Source: Gillisia sp. Hel_I_86
GTDB taxonomy: Bacteria; Bacteroidota; Bacteroidia; Flavobacteriales; Flavobacteriaceae
Direction of reading: 5' to 3'
Assembly: GCF_007827275.1 (NCBI RefSeq)
Contig: NZ_VISE01000001.1
Span: 868,001 to 932,000, forward strand
DNA length: 64,000 nucleotides
Shown: positions 8,972 through 16,677 of the stretch, piece after piece
Numbering within the stretch: position 1 is the first letter of the stretch
How the letters are laid out: the number at the start of each line of letters is the position of its first letter
Notes under the pieces: generated by a model
What the model saw: only the letters and a program-made list of their open reading frames with translations
Told to the model about the DNA's origin: nothing
The model's database searches: none
Translations under genes and position numbers: made by a program

Positions 8972-9136
8972 TTTATCAGAAAAATCCTGCAAACCTATGG
9001 TAACAGGCTCCTGATGTTTTTTGTTAATGAGGCCAATTCTTCCATTACCGCTGTTCAAAACAGGGGCTTTAGAAAAACCAAAGAAATTAAATATCTAGGA
9101 AAAAGACATTGGATTTACTTATATGAACTGAACTAA
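8972..9136 (+). pseudogene. GNAT acetyltransferase C-terminal remnant
   Basis: A 55-codon open frame without a start; an in-frame TGA lies directly upstream. It reads ...LMFFVNEANSSITAVQNRGF then RKTKEIKYLGKRHWIYLYELN, the pattern of a GNAT C-terminus (N-x-x-S-x-x-x-x-x-x-x-GF). No N-terminal half is visible. It is immediately followed by the first cassette-type repeat, so it may be the decayed first gene of the array. Confidence 0.5.
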
Positions 9137-9139
9137 AAC

Positions 9140-9270
9140 GGTGTACAACAAAGCCGGTAGACGGCAAATAGCCGGCAATTGCTTAAAAAGTGATATTTTA
9201 GACATTAAGCAACAAACAACATAGCTAGAAAAAATTTCCTTGCTATCCGCTAGTTGCTTTAATAAAGACC
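9140..9270 (+). repeat. Cassette-associated repeat, copy A
   Basis: First member of a repeat family found after several genes of the array (others at 9828, 11863, 13535, 14930, 37950). Shared blocks are GCAAATAGC, GTGnTATTTTA, and AACAAACAAC followed by a TAGC/AAGC block. In this copy TTGCTTAA pairs with TTAAGCAA, and AAGCAA plus TAGC pair with GCTA plus TTGCTT further on, with a 9-nt CAAACAACA bulge on one side only. Confidence 0.65.
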
Positions 9271-9286
9271 ATTAGCCAATTTCCAT

Positions 9287-9811
9287 ATGAAGATTGTATT
9301 TCGAAAACTTCAAAAAAAAGAATCAAATTCCTATCGCGAATTAAGATTGGAATGCTTGAAAATTTATCCTGAAAATTTTGGATCGAATTATCATGATGAA
9401 AAGGTAAAAGATAAATTGTTTTTCCAGCCATATATTGAAAATTCCAATACGGCCAATTTCGTAATAGGCGGATTTGATAATGAAAAATTAATAGCTCTTT
9501 GTGGATTTCATAGATATGAAGCTAAAAAAACCAGACACAGAGGAACAATTATTCAAGTTTATGTAAAGCAAGAATATCAAGGGAAAAATATTGGCCTCGA
9601 TATTTTGAAATCTACCTTAAACAAAGCATTTCAAATAGATGGAATTGAACAAATTGAATTAGGAGTTATAACAACCAATAGTGGAGCAGAAAAAACTTAT
9701 AAGAAATTAGGGTTTAAGGAATATGGGGTACAAAAGAATTATTTGAAAATTGGAAGCAACTATTTTGACCATAAGATGATGGTGATCTATGCAAATCAAT
9801 ATAATCCTTAA
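9287..9811 (+). CDS. GNAT family N-acetyltransferase
   Basis: A 174-residue GNAT enzyme expected to transfer an acetyl group from acetyl-CoA to an amine. The acetyl-CoA motif A region is IIQVYVKQEYQGKNIGLDIL (V-x-x-x-x-Q/R-G-x-x-G/A pattern). Motif B follows as IEQIELGVITTNSGAEKTYKKLGF. The start ATG at 9287 gives the expected strand-1 sequence IVFRKLQKKESNSYRELR. It is the first intact gene of the array of unrelated genes separated by structured repeats. No partner gene indicates the substrate. Confidence 0.88.
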   Translation: MKIVFRKLQKKESNSYRELRLECLKIYPENFGSNYHDEKVKDKLFFQPYIENSNTANFVIGGFDNEKLIALCGFHRYEAKKTRHRGTIIQVYVKQEYQGKNIGLDILKSTLNKAFQIDGIEQIELGVITTNSGAEKTYKKLGFKEYGVQKNYLKIGSNYFDHKMMVIYANQYNP

Positions 9812-9827
9812 TAAAATTTATAACGAG

Positions 9828-9965
9828 CAAAACCGGCAAGAACATCGGCTCCTATGAAATAGTGGGCAGTTTGCTGAAAAGTGTTATTTTACACACCAAG
9901 CAACAAACAACATAGCCGGCAAGAAAGCATCCCCATTCCACGCTACTTGCCTTTGAGCGAAGCCC
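9828..9965 (+). repeat. Cassette-associated repeat, copy B
   Basis: It shares TTGCTGAAAAGTGTTATTTTA, CACCAAGCAACAAACAACATA and GCTACTTGC with the other copies. GCAA plus TAGC on the left can pair with GCTA plus TTGC on the right, leaving CAAACAACA unpaired opposite a single base. It lies between the GNAT and methyltransferase genes. Confidence 0.65.
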
Positions 9966-10002
9966 CTGTGTGCAATCATATATTAAGGAAATAGACAAAT
10001 AA

Positions 10003-10743
10003 ATGGACATAGCAAAACATAATAAATCGGCTTGGGACAATTACGTTGATAAAAAAGACCGTTGGACAATTCCTGTTTCAGAAGAAGAGTTAGAAAATGC
10101 AAAAAACGGAAATTGGAGTATCGTTTTGACACCTAAGAAAACTGTTCCACATAATTGGTTTCCTAGCCTGACAGGTTTAAAAATACTGGGGCTTGCCTCT
10201 GGTGGTGGACAGCAAGGCCCAATCCTTGCTACATTGGGTGCAGATGTTACAATTTTTGACAATTCCGAAAAGCAATTACAACAAGACAAAATTTTAAGCG
10301 ACAAATTTGACCTTGACATAAAAACTGTTCAAGGAGATATGAAAGACCTTTCGGTGTTTACAGACGAGTCATTCGACCTGATTTTTAACCCTTGCTCAAT
10401 ACTCTTCGTAGACAATGTTTTACCGGTTTGGAAAGAATGTTTTCGGGTATTGAAACCCAACGGGATTTTAATGACAGGGTTAATGAATCCAATTTCACTT
10501 CAGCTTGACGAAGATAATTTGAAGCTGATTTACAAGCAACCATTTTCGGACCTGCATTCATTGCCGACAGAAAAATTAGAAGCATTGAAAAGAACAAAGG
10601 AAGCATTGATATTTGGACACAGTTTGACAGACCAAATTGGTGGACAATTAGACGCAGGTTTTACACTAACAGCAATGTTTGAGGACAATTGGGGGGGGAG
10701 AAAATATAATGGACGAATTTTTACCATCATTTATAGCGACTAG
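10003..10743 (+). CDS. Class I SAM-dependent methyltransferase
   Basis: A 246-residue protein. Motif I is LKILGLASGGGQQGPILATLGADVTIFDNS, with the SAM-binding glycine-rich loop and an acidic residue closing strand 2 (FDNS). Later motifs are VQGDMKDL and FDLIFNPCSILFV, then FRVLKPNGILMTGL. This is the Methyltransf_11/25 type, acting on small molecules; the substrate is not readable. It is a stand-alone gene in the array. The sequence after it (10744-10830) has GCGCAACAACTAAGCG-like elements but no clear member of the repeat family. Confidence 0.88.
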   Translation: MDIAKHNKSAWDNYVDKKDRWTIPVSEEELENAKNGNWSIVLTPKKTVPHNWFPSLTGLKILGLASGGGQQGPILATLGADVTIFDNSEKQLQQDKILSDKFDLDIKTVQGDMKDLSVFTDESFDLIFNPCSILFVDNVLPVWKECFRVLKPNGILMTGLMNPISLQLDEDNLKLIYKQPFSDLHSLPTEKLEALKRTKEALIFGHSLTDQIGGQLDAGFTLTAMFEDNWGGRKYNGRIFTIIYSD

Positions 10744-11338
10744 AGCAGTTAAACAAAAAATATGACAGACGAAAAACTGGCGCAACAACTAAGCGTTCGT
10801 GTGGCCGCTAAGACTTAAGATGAATGCCATGTTGACGGGACCGGTTCTTTGCCGGATGCCTTATATGGGGATTAGGTTGTTTTTGTTGGGGTCTTTAAGA
10901 ATAGGCTGCCTGCACCCTTTATTTTGTGCGTAACAGCAGGTTTGGAAGCTAAAGACTGCCACATGCGGTTAATAAAGCTTACACCCTATTTTATATTCCT
11001 GATAACTGTGACGAAAGAATTACATTGTCCCTGAAATTTTCTGCATTAAGCTATATATTGGTATGGATATAAAGAGTTGGCAACAAGCAAAGAAAATGCG
11101 TATAGCTTTAATAATCCCATTCCCTGACCGTTTGAGCAATCATTTTATTTTAAATATTTGGAACTTTTTTCTGTAGTACTCCACAACGAAGAGCTCCTTC
11201 CAATAAGTGGAATAAAACTAAAGGCTTCCATTTTGTACCTATTAGATTAAGGGAACAAAAAACTTCACTCATAAATAAATTTTAAATTATTGATAATCAG
11301 CAATCAACTCTTTAATTTGCACTAAAAAATTAGTTAAT
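10744..11338. other. Gene-poor stretch between methyltransferase and VOC genes
   Basis: About 595 bp without a convincing gene. A GCAACAACTAAGCG-like element near 10780-10810 may be a degenerate cassette boundary. A short plus-strand frame starting at 11065 (about 30 codons) has no recognisable relative in what I can see. Confidence 0.4.
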
Positions 11339-11851
11339 ATGGAAACAAAAGAAAATTATCCAAAATCATTCTCCCATATAGGGATTACAGTTCCGAACCT
11401 ACCAAAGGCCGTAAAATTTTATTCAGAAGTTATGGGATGGTATACAATTATGGAGCCTTCAACTGTGAAAAAGGAAAAAGAAACAGCTATTGGACAAATG
11501 TGTATCGATATTTTTGGTGAAGATTGGGAAGAATTTGAAATTGCTCACATGTCAACATCAGACGGTATTGGAATTGAGTTATTTTCTTTCCCACACGGAA
11601 AAAAAGAAGCGCCTGAATTTAATCCATTTAACACTGGACTTTTTCACTTTTGTGTACAAGATCCAAATATTGAAAACTTAATTAAAAAGATAGTTTCTTT
11701 TGGGGGCAAACAAAGAATGCCTATTAGGGAGTATTATCCAAAAGACAAGCCTTATAAAATGTGTTATGTTGAAGATCCTTTTGGAATTGTGTTTGAAATT
11801 TATACACATAGTTATGACTTAACTTATTCTTCAGGTGCCTATAAGGAGTGA
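11339..11851 (+). CDS. VOC (glyoxalase/dioxygenase) family protein
   Basis: A 170-residue vicinal-oxygen-chelate protein. It opens with the typical first beta-alpha-beta unit SFSHIGITVPNLPKAVKFYSEVMGW (metal-position H) and ends with YVEDPFGIVFEIYTHSY, where the E is the usual fourth metal ligand. The middle has IGIELFSFPHG and GLFHFCVQDPNIENLIKKI. Members are lyases, isomerases, dioxygenases or resistance proteins; I cannot pick one. It is a stand-alone gene followed by repeat copy C. Confidence 0.88.
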   Translation: METKENYPKSFSHIGITVPNLPKAVKFYSEVMGWYTIMEPSTVKKEKETAIGQMCIDIFGEDWEEFEIAHMSTSDGIGIELFSFPHGKKEAPEFNPFNTGLFHFCVQDPNIENLIKKIVSFGGKQRMPIREYYPKDKPYKMCYVEDPFGIVFEIYTHSYDLTYSSGAYKE

Positions 11852-11862
11852 GTAAGCATCAG

Positions 11863-11995
11863 TGGGTAACGTCGGTTCCAGCAAATAGCGGGTTTTCTGG
11901 TGAAGAATGTTATTTTAGACACCAAGTAACAAACAACTAAACCGAGGATCCCAAGCTATCGGGAGCGCCTCTACTCCATCCTACTTGTGTTGGCC
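11863..11995 (+). repeat. Cassette-associated repeat, copy C
   Basis: It contains GCAAATAGCGGG, TCTGGTGAAGAATG, TTATTTTAGACACCAAG, TAACAAACAACTAAACC and CCTACTTG. CTGGTG pairs with CACCAAG around the conserved ATTTTA loop, and CAAGTA pairs with TACTTG at the outer stem. These pairings differ in sequence from copies A and B but keep the same positions. Confidence 0.65.
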
Positions 11996-12334
11996 AAGAC
12001 CCTTGTAAAAATGTCCAAAAAACTTCAACAAAGAACATAATGGATCTTCGAATTGGGTGCCAGTGATTTCGATCGAAAGAGAAAGCTTACTTTTCAGAAT
12101 AAAAGGCGACTCAGTCAATAATCATAAAAGAAATCCAAGAGAACCCTCTCTATTTTAAAGGTTCCATACTTCGCTCTCAATCTTTGAAGTATTCTTGGGC
12201 GTTCTTTTCTCCAAACAGCTTTGAAATGATATCGTTTTCTTGATTGTTGTAAAATCCTCCTACTTATATTTTGTAATGCTGAAAATTGAAGTTAATTTTG
12301 TTTACTATTTATAATTAATCTAAACTAAATAACA
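11996..12334. other. Intergenic stretch upstream of azurin gene
   Basis: About 340 bp with no start-to-stop gene I would defend. A 45-codon fragment near 12105-12242 (including IIKEIQENPLYFKGS) is open but lacks a start and is not recognised. The last 60 bp are AT-rich and probably hold the azurin promoter. Confidence 0.35.
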
Positions 12335-12856
12335 ATGAATAAACTAATTCTAATCTTCACTGCTGCATTAGCAATAAGCTGTGGCGACAACAAAAAAGAA
12401 AAAAAGTCTGATATGCAAATTGGTACCCAAGTAGAAGAGAGTACACCAGCTGCAACAAAAGATGAAGTTATTGATGATTCAGTTGCCAATGTAACCATTA
12501 CAGGAAATGACCAAATGAAATTCAACAAGGTCGAAATCCGTGTCAAAGCTGGTCAAAAAGTTAAGCTTACCTTGCAACACGTAGGTAAAATGGAGAAAAA
12601 CATTATGGGCCACAACTGGGCTTTGCTAGCCAAGGACGCCGATATGGCTGCCATTGGACAGGCCGCTGCCGAAGCTGCGGATACCGATTATATTCCTGCT
12701 AGTCTCAAAGATCAAATCATTGTTCACACCAAAATGCTTGGTGGCGGTGAAAGTGACACTATCGAATTTGAAGCGCCTGAACCTGGAACGTACACTTTTA
12801 TTTGCACTTTCCCAGGGCACTATGCATTGATGCAGGGGAAATTTATCGTTGAATAG
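12335..12856 (+). CDS. Azurin-like copper lipoprotein
   Basis: A 173-residue cupredoxin. A lipoprotein signal ends in ALAISCGD (acylated Cys about residue 17), followed by a charged linker. The azurin domain carries the copper ligands H in IMGHNWAL and the C/H/M loop FICTFPGHYALMQGKFIVE. It is probably a membrane-anchored periplasmic electron carrier. A rho-independent terminator follows at 12881-12913. It lies inside the array but has no array repeat directly after it, so it may form one unit with the next gene or be an older resident. Confidence 0.93.
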   Translation: MNKLILIFTAALAISCGDNKKEKKSDMQIGTQVEESTPAATKDEVIDDSVANVTITGNDQMKFNKVEIRVKAGQKVKLTLQHVGKMEKNIMGHNWALLAKDADMAAIGQAAAEAADTDYIPASLKDQIIVHTKMLGGGESDTIEFEAPEPGTYTFICTFPGHYALMQGKFIVE

Positions 12857-12880
12857 TTCGGGGTTAACATTAGGGAAATT

Positions 12881-12913
12881 AAAAAGGGCCACAATTATGT
12901 TGTGGCTTTTTTG
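12881..12913 (+). terminator. Rho-independent terminator after azurin
   Basis: A GGCCACAA/TTGTGGCT stem with a 5-nt loop is flanked by an A run and followed by TTTTTT. It sits 25 nt after the azurin stop codon. Confidence 0.8.
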
Positions 12914-12918
12914 TTTGT

Positions 12919-13552
12919 ATGAAAAAAACACTTTTCCTTTTTTGGATTTTAACAATGAGTTTTCAATTATATAGCCAAGAATATGTTCCTGCTGATAATT
13001 TTAAATTCAAAATTATTAAAGCAAAAAAAAGCTGTTGGCGGAAACTATTATTTTACTATTGAAACACCCGAGGATATTGAAAAAATTCAAGTTAGGTTTA
13101 AAATGAAATCTATCTTAGGCGAACAGGATGATTTTGATCCCAATAAGTTTTATTTAGTCTCGGATAAATACAAGACAAGGGTAAGACCAATAGATGTTAG
13201 GCGTAATTATGCGGTTGGCTGGATATATATTGGATTTGGCCATTTAGTAAATTTTCAACCGGAAGATAAAAGGCTAAATGAATGGGTCTCATACAAACCA
13301 GAAATAAAGAATACGTTCAATAACTTCAAGGTTGAAGGCTACAAAGATATATGTCCAAACATTAATTTTGGTACAAAGAAAAAACCTAAAATGATATCCC
13401 CTTATTTAGATCATAAAGAATTAAAATCCTGTAAAATTGACTTATGTTTTTCATCCCCAAAAGATCTAAAAAATTTCCGAATCTACTATGGAAATGAATT
13501 AATTGCAGATACTAAAATAAATTTATGGGCAACCTCAATCAATCGCAAATAG
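12919..13552 (+). pseudogene. Secreted hypothetical protein, frameshifted at an A8 tract
   Basis: The ATG at 12919 gives a clean signal peptide (MKKTLFLFWILTMSFQLYSQ) followed by EYVPADNFKFKIIKAKK. At the run of eight A (13023-13030) the frame breaks. The next frame continues without interruption (AVGGNYYFTIETPEDIEKI...) to the stop at 13550-13552. Removing one A restores one protein of about 210 residues. The longer frame alone starts at an internal ATG (12983) and would lack the signal peptide. The stop codon lies inside repeat copy D (CGCAAATAGC). Family not recognised. A real mutation, transcriptional slippage or a sequencing error are all possible. Confidence 0.65.
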
Positions 13553-13645
13553 CGGGTATTCCGGTGAAAAATAAAATTTTAGGGGCCAAGTAGCAAACCA
13601 CTAAACCAACAGGAATGCGTTTCTACTCCACCCTATTTATGAAGC
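13535..13645 (+). repeat. Cassette-associated repeat, copy D
   Basis: It contains CGCAAATAGCGGGTATTC, CCGGTGAAAAATAAAATTTTA, GGCCAAGTAGCAAACCACTAA and TCTACTCCACCCTA, matching copy C closely. It overlaps the end of the preceding gene and supplies its stop codon. Confidence 0.62.
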
Positions 13646-13739
13646 AAGGCTATAATGTGGTGCCCATTTTAAAAAAAATCCGTCTTCAGACAACCATTTT
13701 ATAAAATTTCACGTCTATAATAATAGAAGACAAAACGTG

Positions 13740-14903
13740 ATGCGAAAACTTACAATTTTGGGGATTTTAATAATATTCCTTTCCTGCAAAACAGAAAAAA
13801 AACAATCCGAGAAGTTCGATGCCCATTTTAACGAAAACATAGAAACATATTTTCTCGCAGAGATACTTTCCATTCCCCATAGAAAAACCAATAAACAATG
13901 GGAAGAGCACAAACTGGAAACCTGCAAGAAATATCAACCAATAGTAGCAAAAGCGTTGGCTGATTATGGAGAGCTATCAAGCCACCAAATTGCTATTGAA
14001 ACTGCCAAATTGAGCGACACTTTGGGAAGTTTCGGATACGGAAACGATGTAATGATGAGCATTTTATTAGAACAGCCAGAATTTAACCTTTCAAAAAAAC
14101 CATCCGATTTCAAGTTTTCACAAACACATTTAAAGGGCGTACAAAAATATCGATTGGAGAGAATAATTTCCAGTTATCTACAATCGCTTTATGCTTTCTA
14201 CCAGAATGAGGACATTGGCGAATTTTATAAAAGAAATGTTCAATTTTACAACGGCGCAATCAGTGAAGTCAAATCGAATATCCCCAAAGGTTTTACAAAT
14301 GCAATGGAAACTTACTATGGGGATAGCAGGGAAAAATATATTGCATTGGTCAGTCCAATGATGATTTGGCCAATAGAAGATAATGAGGGTCGCGGAATTG
14401 GTGCAACGGTCGAAAAGAACAACAAAAAAACCGTATATGAAATTATGAGTCCATACGTGCAAGTGCCTGTTACATCAACCGAAAAGGTCTATGATAAATT
14501 TGGTTTTGACTACCAACCGAGAGCAAGAACATTGACAATTCATGAATTTGGACATTCTTTTGTCAATTCAGAACTTGAGCCTTATCAAGATCAAATTCAA
14601 AATTCTTCTAACTTATTTACGGATAGCCTAAAAAAAGAGATGGAATCCAAGGGCATTCAAAATTGGAAAGTATATGTAATTGAAAGCCTTGTACGTTTGG
14701 GCGAAATTAGAATTGCAGAAATACAAAATGATAAAAAAAGAGCAAATTATTTACGTAATTACCATACAAATCAAGAACACTTTATCTTTCTTCCTCAATT
14801 GGAAGAAAAAGCAATTGAATTTGAGAATAACCGAGAAAAATATCCGATGTGGAAAGATTTTATTCCCGAACTTCTAAAAGTTCTTGAAAAGAATAACCCA
14901 TAG
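13740..14903 (+). CDS. DUF4932-like putative metallopeptidase lipoprotein
   Basis: About 387 residues from the ATG at 13740; a GTG lies one codon earlier. The signal ends IIFLSCKTEKK, indicating lipoprotein export. The central region has TLTIHEFGHSFVNSELEP, an HExxH-like zinc motif (H-E-F-G-H) with a possible downstream Glu in the VYVIESLVRLGEIRIAE helix. This suggests a gluzincin-type peptidase of the DUF4932 group, but activity is inferred. It is the last gene of the array. Its last codons and stop (AATAACCCATAG) are where the duplicated 470-bp block (14893-15362 and 37913-38382) begins. Confidence 0.8.
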   Translation: MRKLTILGILIIFLSCKTEKKQSEKFDAHFNENIETYFLAEILSIPHRKTNKQWEEHKLETCKKYQPIVAKALADYGELSSHQIAIETAKLSDTLGSFGYGNDVMMSILLEQPEFNLSKKPSDFKFSQTHLKGVQKYRLERIISSYLQSLYAFYQNEDIGEFYKRNVQFYNGAISEVKSNIPKGFTNAMETYYGDSREKYIALVSPMMIWPIEDNEGRGIGATVEKNNKKTVYEIMSPYVQVPVTSTEKVYDKFGFDYQPRARTLTIHEFGHSFVNSELEPYQDQIQNSSNLFTDSLKKEMESKGIQNWKVYVIESLVRLGEIRIAEIQNDKKRANYLRNYHTNQEHFIFLPQLEEKAIEFENNREKYPMWKDFIPELLKVLEKNNP

Positions 14904-14929
14904 TTTGCAGATAAACAAATGAGTGGAAA

Positions 14930-15060
14930 AACGTGGCATGGTATAGGTGAACAGCAAATAGCAGGAGGAGTAAAAAGTGCTATTTTATACATCCACTAAC
15001 AAACAACAAAGCCGACACGAACTATCGGAAGCGTCCCTTCACCCTGCTAACCTAGACCAT
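14930..15060 (+). repeat. Cassette-associated repeat, copy E
   Basis: It has GCAAATAGC, AGTAAAAAGTGCTATTTTATA, CACTAACAAACAACAAAGCCG and TTCACCCTGCTAACC. It follows the DUF4932 gene and is repeated at 37950-38080 as part of the larger duplication. The outer stem pairing seen in copies A-C is not obvious here. Confidence 0.6.
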
Positions 15061-15229
15061 TTTAAACAGAGTAATGACATAAATCTTTATTTCTCTTGTA
15101 AACATAAATTTCGGCGAAGTTATCGTCTTTAATTGTTGAACATTAATTTTGAGACGAAAGTCAAAATCAATTATACAAATTATTGAGAAGGTACTCCAAT
15201 TTGTCTGAATGTTGATGATTAAAATTCGA

Positions 15230-15435
15230 TGTTGACGATCTGTGAACTTTTAACATCAAATTGAAGGATTTCCCCAAAACCCAAAAACCTTGCAAATCAT
15301 AGGATTTACAAGGTTTTGAGACTTTTTATTACTCTTAAAAGCGGTCTGGACGAGACTCGAACCTTTTGTCCTAACCCCAGTCAGTACAATATATTTGCAA
15401 AATCTTATAATCTATGTTGACGATCTGTGAACTTT
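15230..15435. repeat. 21-bp direct repeats around the tRNA fragment
   Basis: TGTTGACGATCTGTGAACTTT occurs at 15230-15250 and 15415-15435, on either side of the tRNA-Asp fragment at 15342-15362. A third copy lies at 38250-38270 in the right duplicate. The arrangement resembles arm-type sites around an attachment core. Confidence 0.6.
15342..15362 (-). other. tRNA-Asp 3' end fragment, candidate attachment site
   Basis: These 21 nt are identical to the 3' terminal 21 nt (acceptor arm and part of the T arm) of the intact tRNA-Asp at 38362-38435. The rest of the tRNA is missing to the right. Such 3' fragments are the usual scar of tyrosine-recombinase integration into tRNA genes. Confidence 0.8.
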
Positions 15436-15770
15436 ATTAGAATATTCAATAACTCAATTTGCTTTCATCATATGCGAATATAGGAATTTATTAGAAGTGA
15501 TATTAATTATTTACAATTAGTTTCAAATACAATTTAACCCAAATGCACTCAGCCCATTCCCCTGCCTTCCGCAGAAAAAGCTTCATTTTGGGAAAAGCGC
15601 TTCATTAGAAAGCTCTTGGACACAACTCCAAAGCTTCCGATTTCCATTGCGCTACCCCTGCTGAAATACGCAGGGACGCTTCATTCCCAACCTACATCTT
15701 TGGAATTAAGTCCGCTCTTAAACAGATAATATATCAGATTCGAAATTTGTGATTAACACAGATCTCTACT

Positions 15771-15855
15771 TTACTATTTCGCCACCCGCAACGCAATCGC
15801 ATAAGCATCTGGTAAGATACTTTCTTCAACAGCTTTAAGAGTAGCGAAATAGTAA
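15771..15855. repeat. 85-bp unit bounded by 15-bp inverted repeats
   Basis: TTACTATTTCGCCAC at 15771-15785 is the inverse of GTAGCGAAATAGTAA at 15841-15855 with one mismatch. The interior encodes on the minus strand a short open tail (KAVEESILPDAYAIALRVAK, stop) that looks like a protein C-terminus I cannot assign. Confidence 0.45.
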
Positions 15856-15977
15856 GGGGAGGTTTATATCATTCAAAAACTATGGAAAGAAGGGCAACAT
15901 AATGATTCTGTTTAAGGTATTAAAATGAGACCTTTTCTCTAGATCCATTGTGGGAAATCTTCCATGCCCCTCTACTT

Positions 15978-16166
15978 TTATAAGTTTAAAAATTCTCGGA
16001 ATCTTATCATAAGAGGTAGAGTACTTGACCCAAGGATATAGGAAAATGATATATTGGCAGTCCGAAGAAAAGTTCCAATGGAAACTCGGGGAGTGTTGGA
16101 ATTAGCTTCTAGGGGCTCACTACCTATGCCCTCAATGGTCCCACCGGTGGTAATAATATGTATCAT
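15978..16166 (-). pseudogene. Asparaginase N-terminal remnant
   Basis: The 62-codon frame starts MIHIITTGGTIEG, the catalytic-Thr N-terminus of type I/II asparaginases. It continues with NTPRVSIGTFLRTANISFSYI, typical of that family's next segment. It stops after about 60 residues, whereas a whole asparaginase domain needs 150-330. The rest is not found nearby, so this is a decayed fragment. Confidence 0.6.
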
Positions 16167-16659
16167 AATTTAATGTAAATAAATTTGCCATTTAAAAGTG
16201 GTAATACAACAAATTGAAGAATTACTTCAATTAATTTCAACGATGAAAGTTATTATTACATATCATCTATAAAAGAAAAATGCCTTTTTGAGAATAAAAA
16301 ATTATCTCCAAAAAAAAAGGAAGACAGAATTATTCCTACTTCCTTCTTTAGAGGCTAACTAAAACTAAACTTATGAATGAACAAATATAACCTTACATAG
16401 ACGTTCTTATTTTAAGAAGGTATCAAGAGAATATAATGAAAATGTTTCGGTAGAAAAATCAGGAAAATATTTAAGATTTTATGTTGATCCTTTAAATTTA
16501 TTTCTCTGACTTTAAAACAAATAGGTTATTATGAATTCTGATCGAGAGATCAGCGTATAAATGACTATTTTCGATAATTTTTCTTTACATAAAATTAAAG
16601 ATTATCTAACCTTATAATCTTACAAATATTAAAAATAATGACTTTTTTTGAATGATAAA

Positions 16660-16674
16660 TTTACTATAAGTAAA
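16660..16674. promoter_or_regulatory. Palindromic operator candidate before DUF5690 gene
   Basis: TTTACTATAAGTAAA is a perfect TTTACT-N3-AGTAAA dyad ending 3 nt before the ATG at 16678. The same dyad occurs between the regulator and susC genes (20491-20505), and a weaker form ends 3 nt before the susC ATG (20623-20637). It is the likely binding site of the XRE-cupin regulator at 19860-20426. Confidence 0.6.
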
Positions 16675-16677
16675 TAA

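Larger units (their letters stand above)
14893..15362. repeat. 470-bp direct repeat, left copy (partner 37913-38382)
   Basis: Aligned by eye without gaps to 37913-38382 (constant offset 23020) with about five mismatches. It starts within the last codons of the DUF4932 gene and ends inside tRNA-Asp sequence. Left and right copies bracket about 22.5 kb. Confidence 0.9.
15363..16659. other. Non-coding left end of the island
   Basis: About 1.3 kb without an intact gene. It holds one 21-bp repeat, an inverted repeat at 15771-15855 and an asparaginase-type fragment at 15978-16166. No integrase or excisionase gene is visible. Confidence 0.55.

Noticed and set aside
14795-14992. Minus-strand frame starting MYKIALFTPPAICC
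   Set aside because: It lies antisense to the DUF4932 gene and repeat E; the same N-terminus appears at 38012 only because the 470-bp block is duplicated.
9140-15060. Classical integron attC sites
   Set aside because: I looked for RYYYAAC...GTTRRRY ends; the repeats do not fit them consistently (copies B-E lack GTT cores) and no IntI gene is visible. I therefore call them attC-like at most.
9140-15060. CRISPR array
   Set aside because: Repeats are over 100 bp, diverged, and separated by whole genes; no cas genes in the window.
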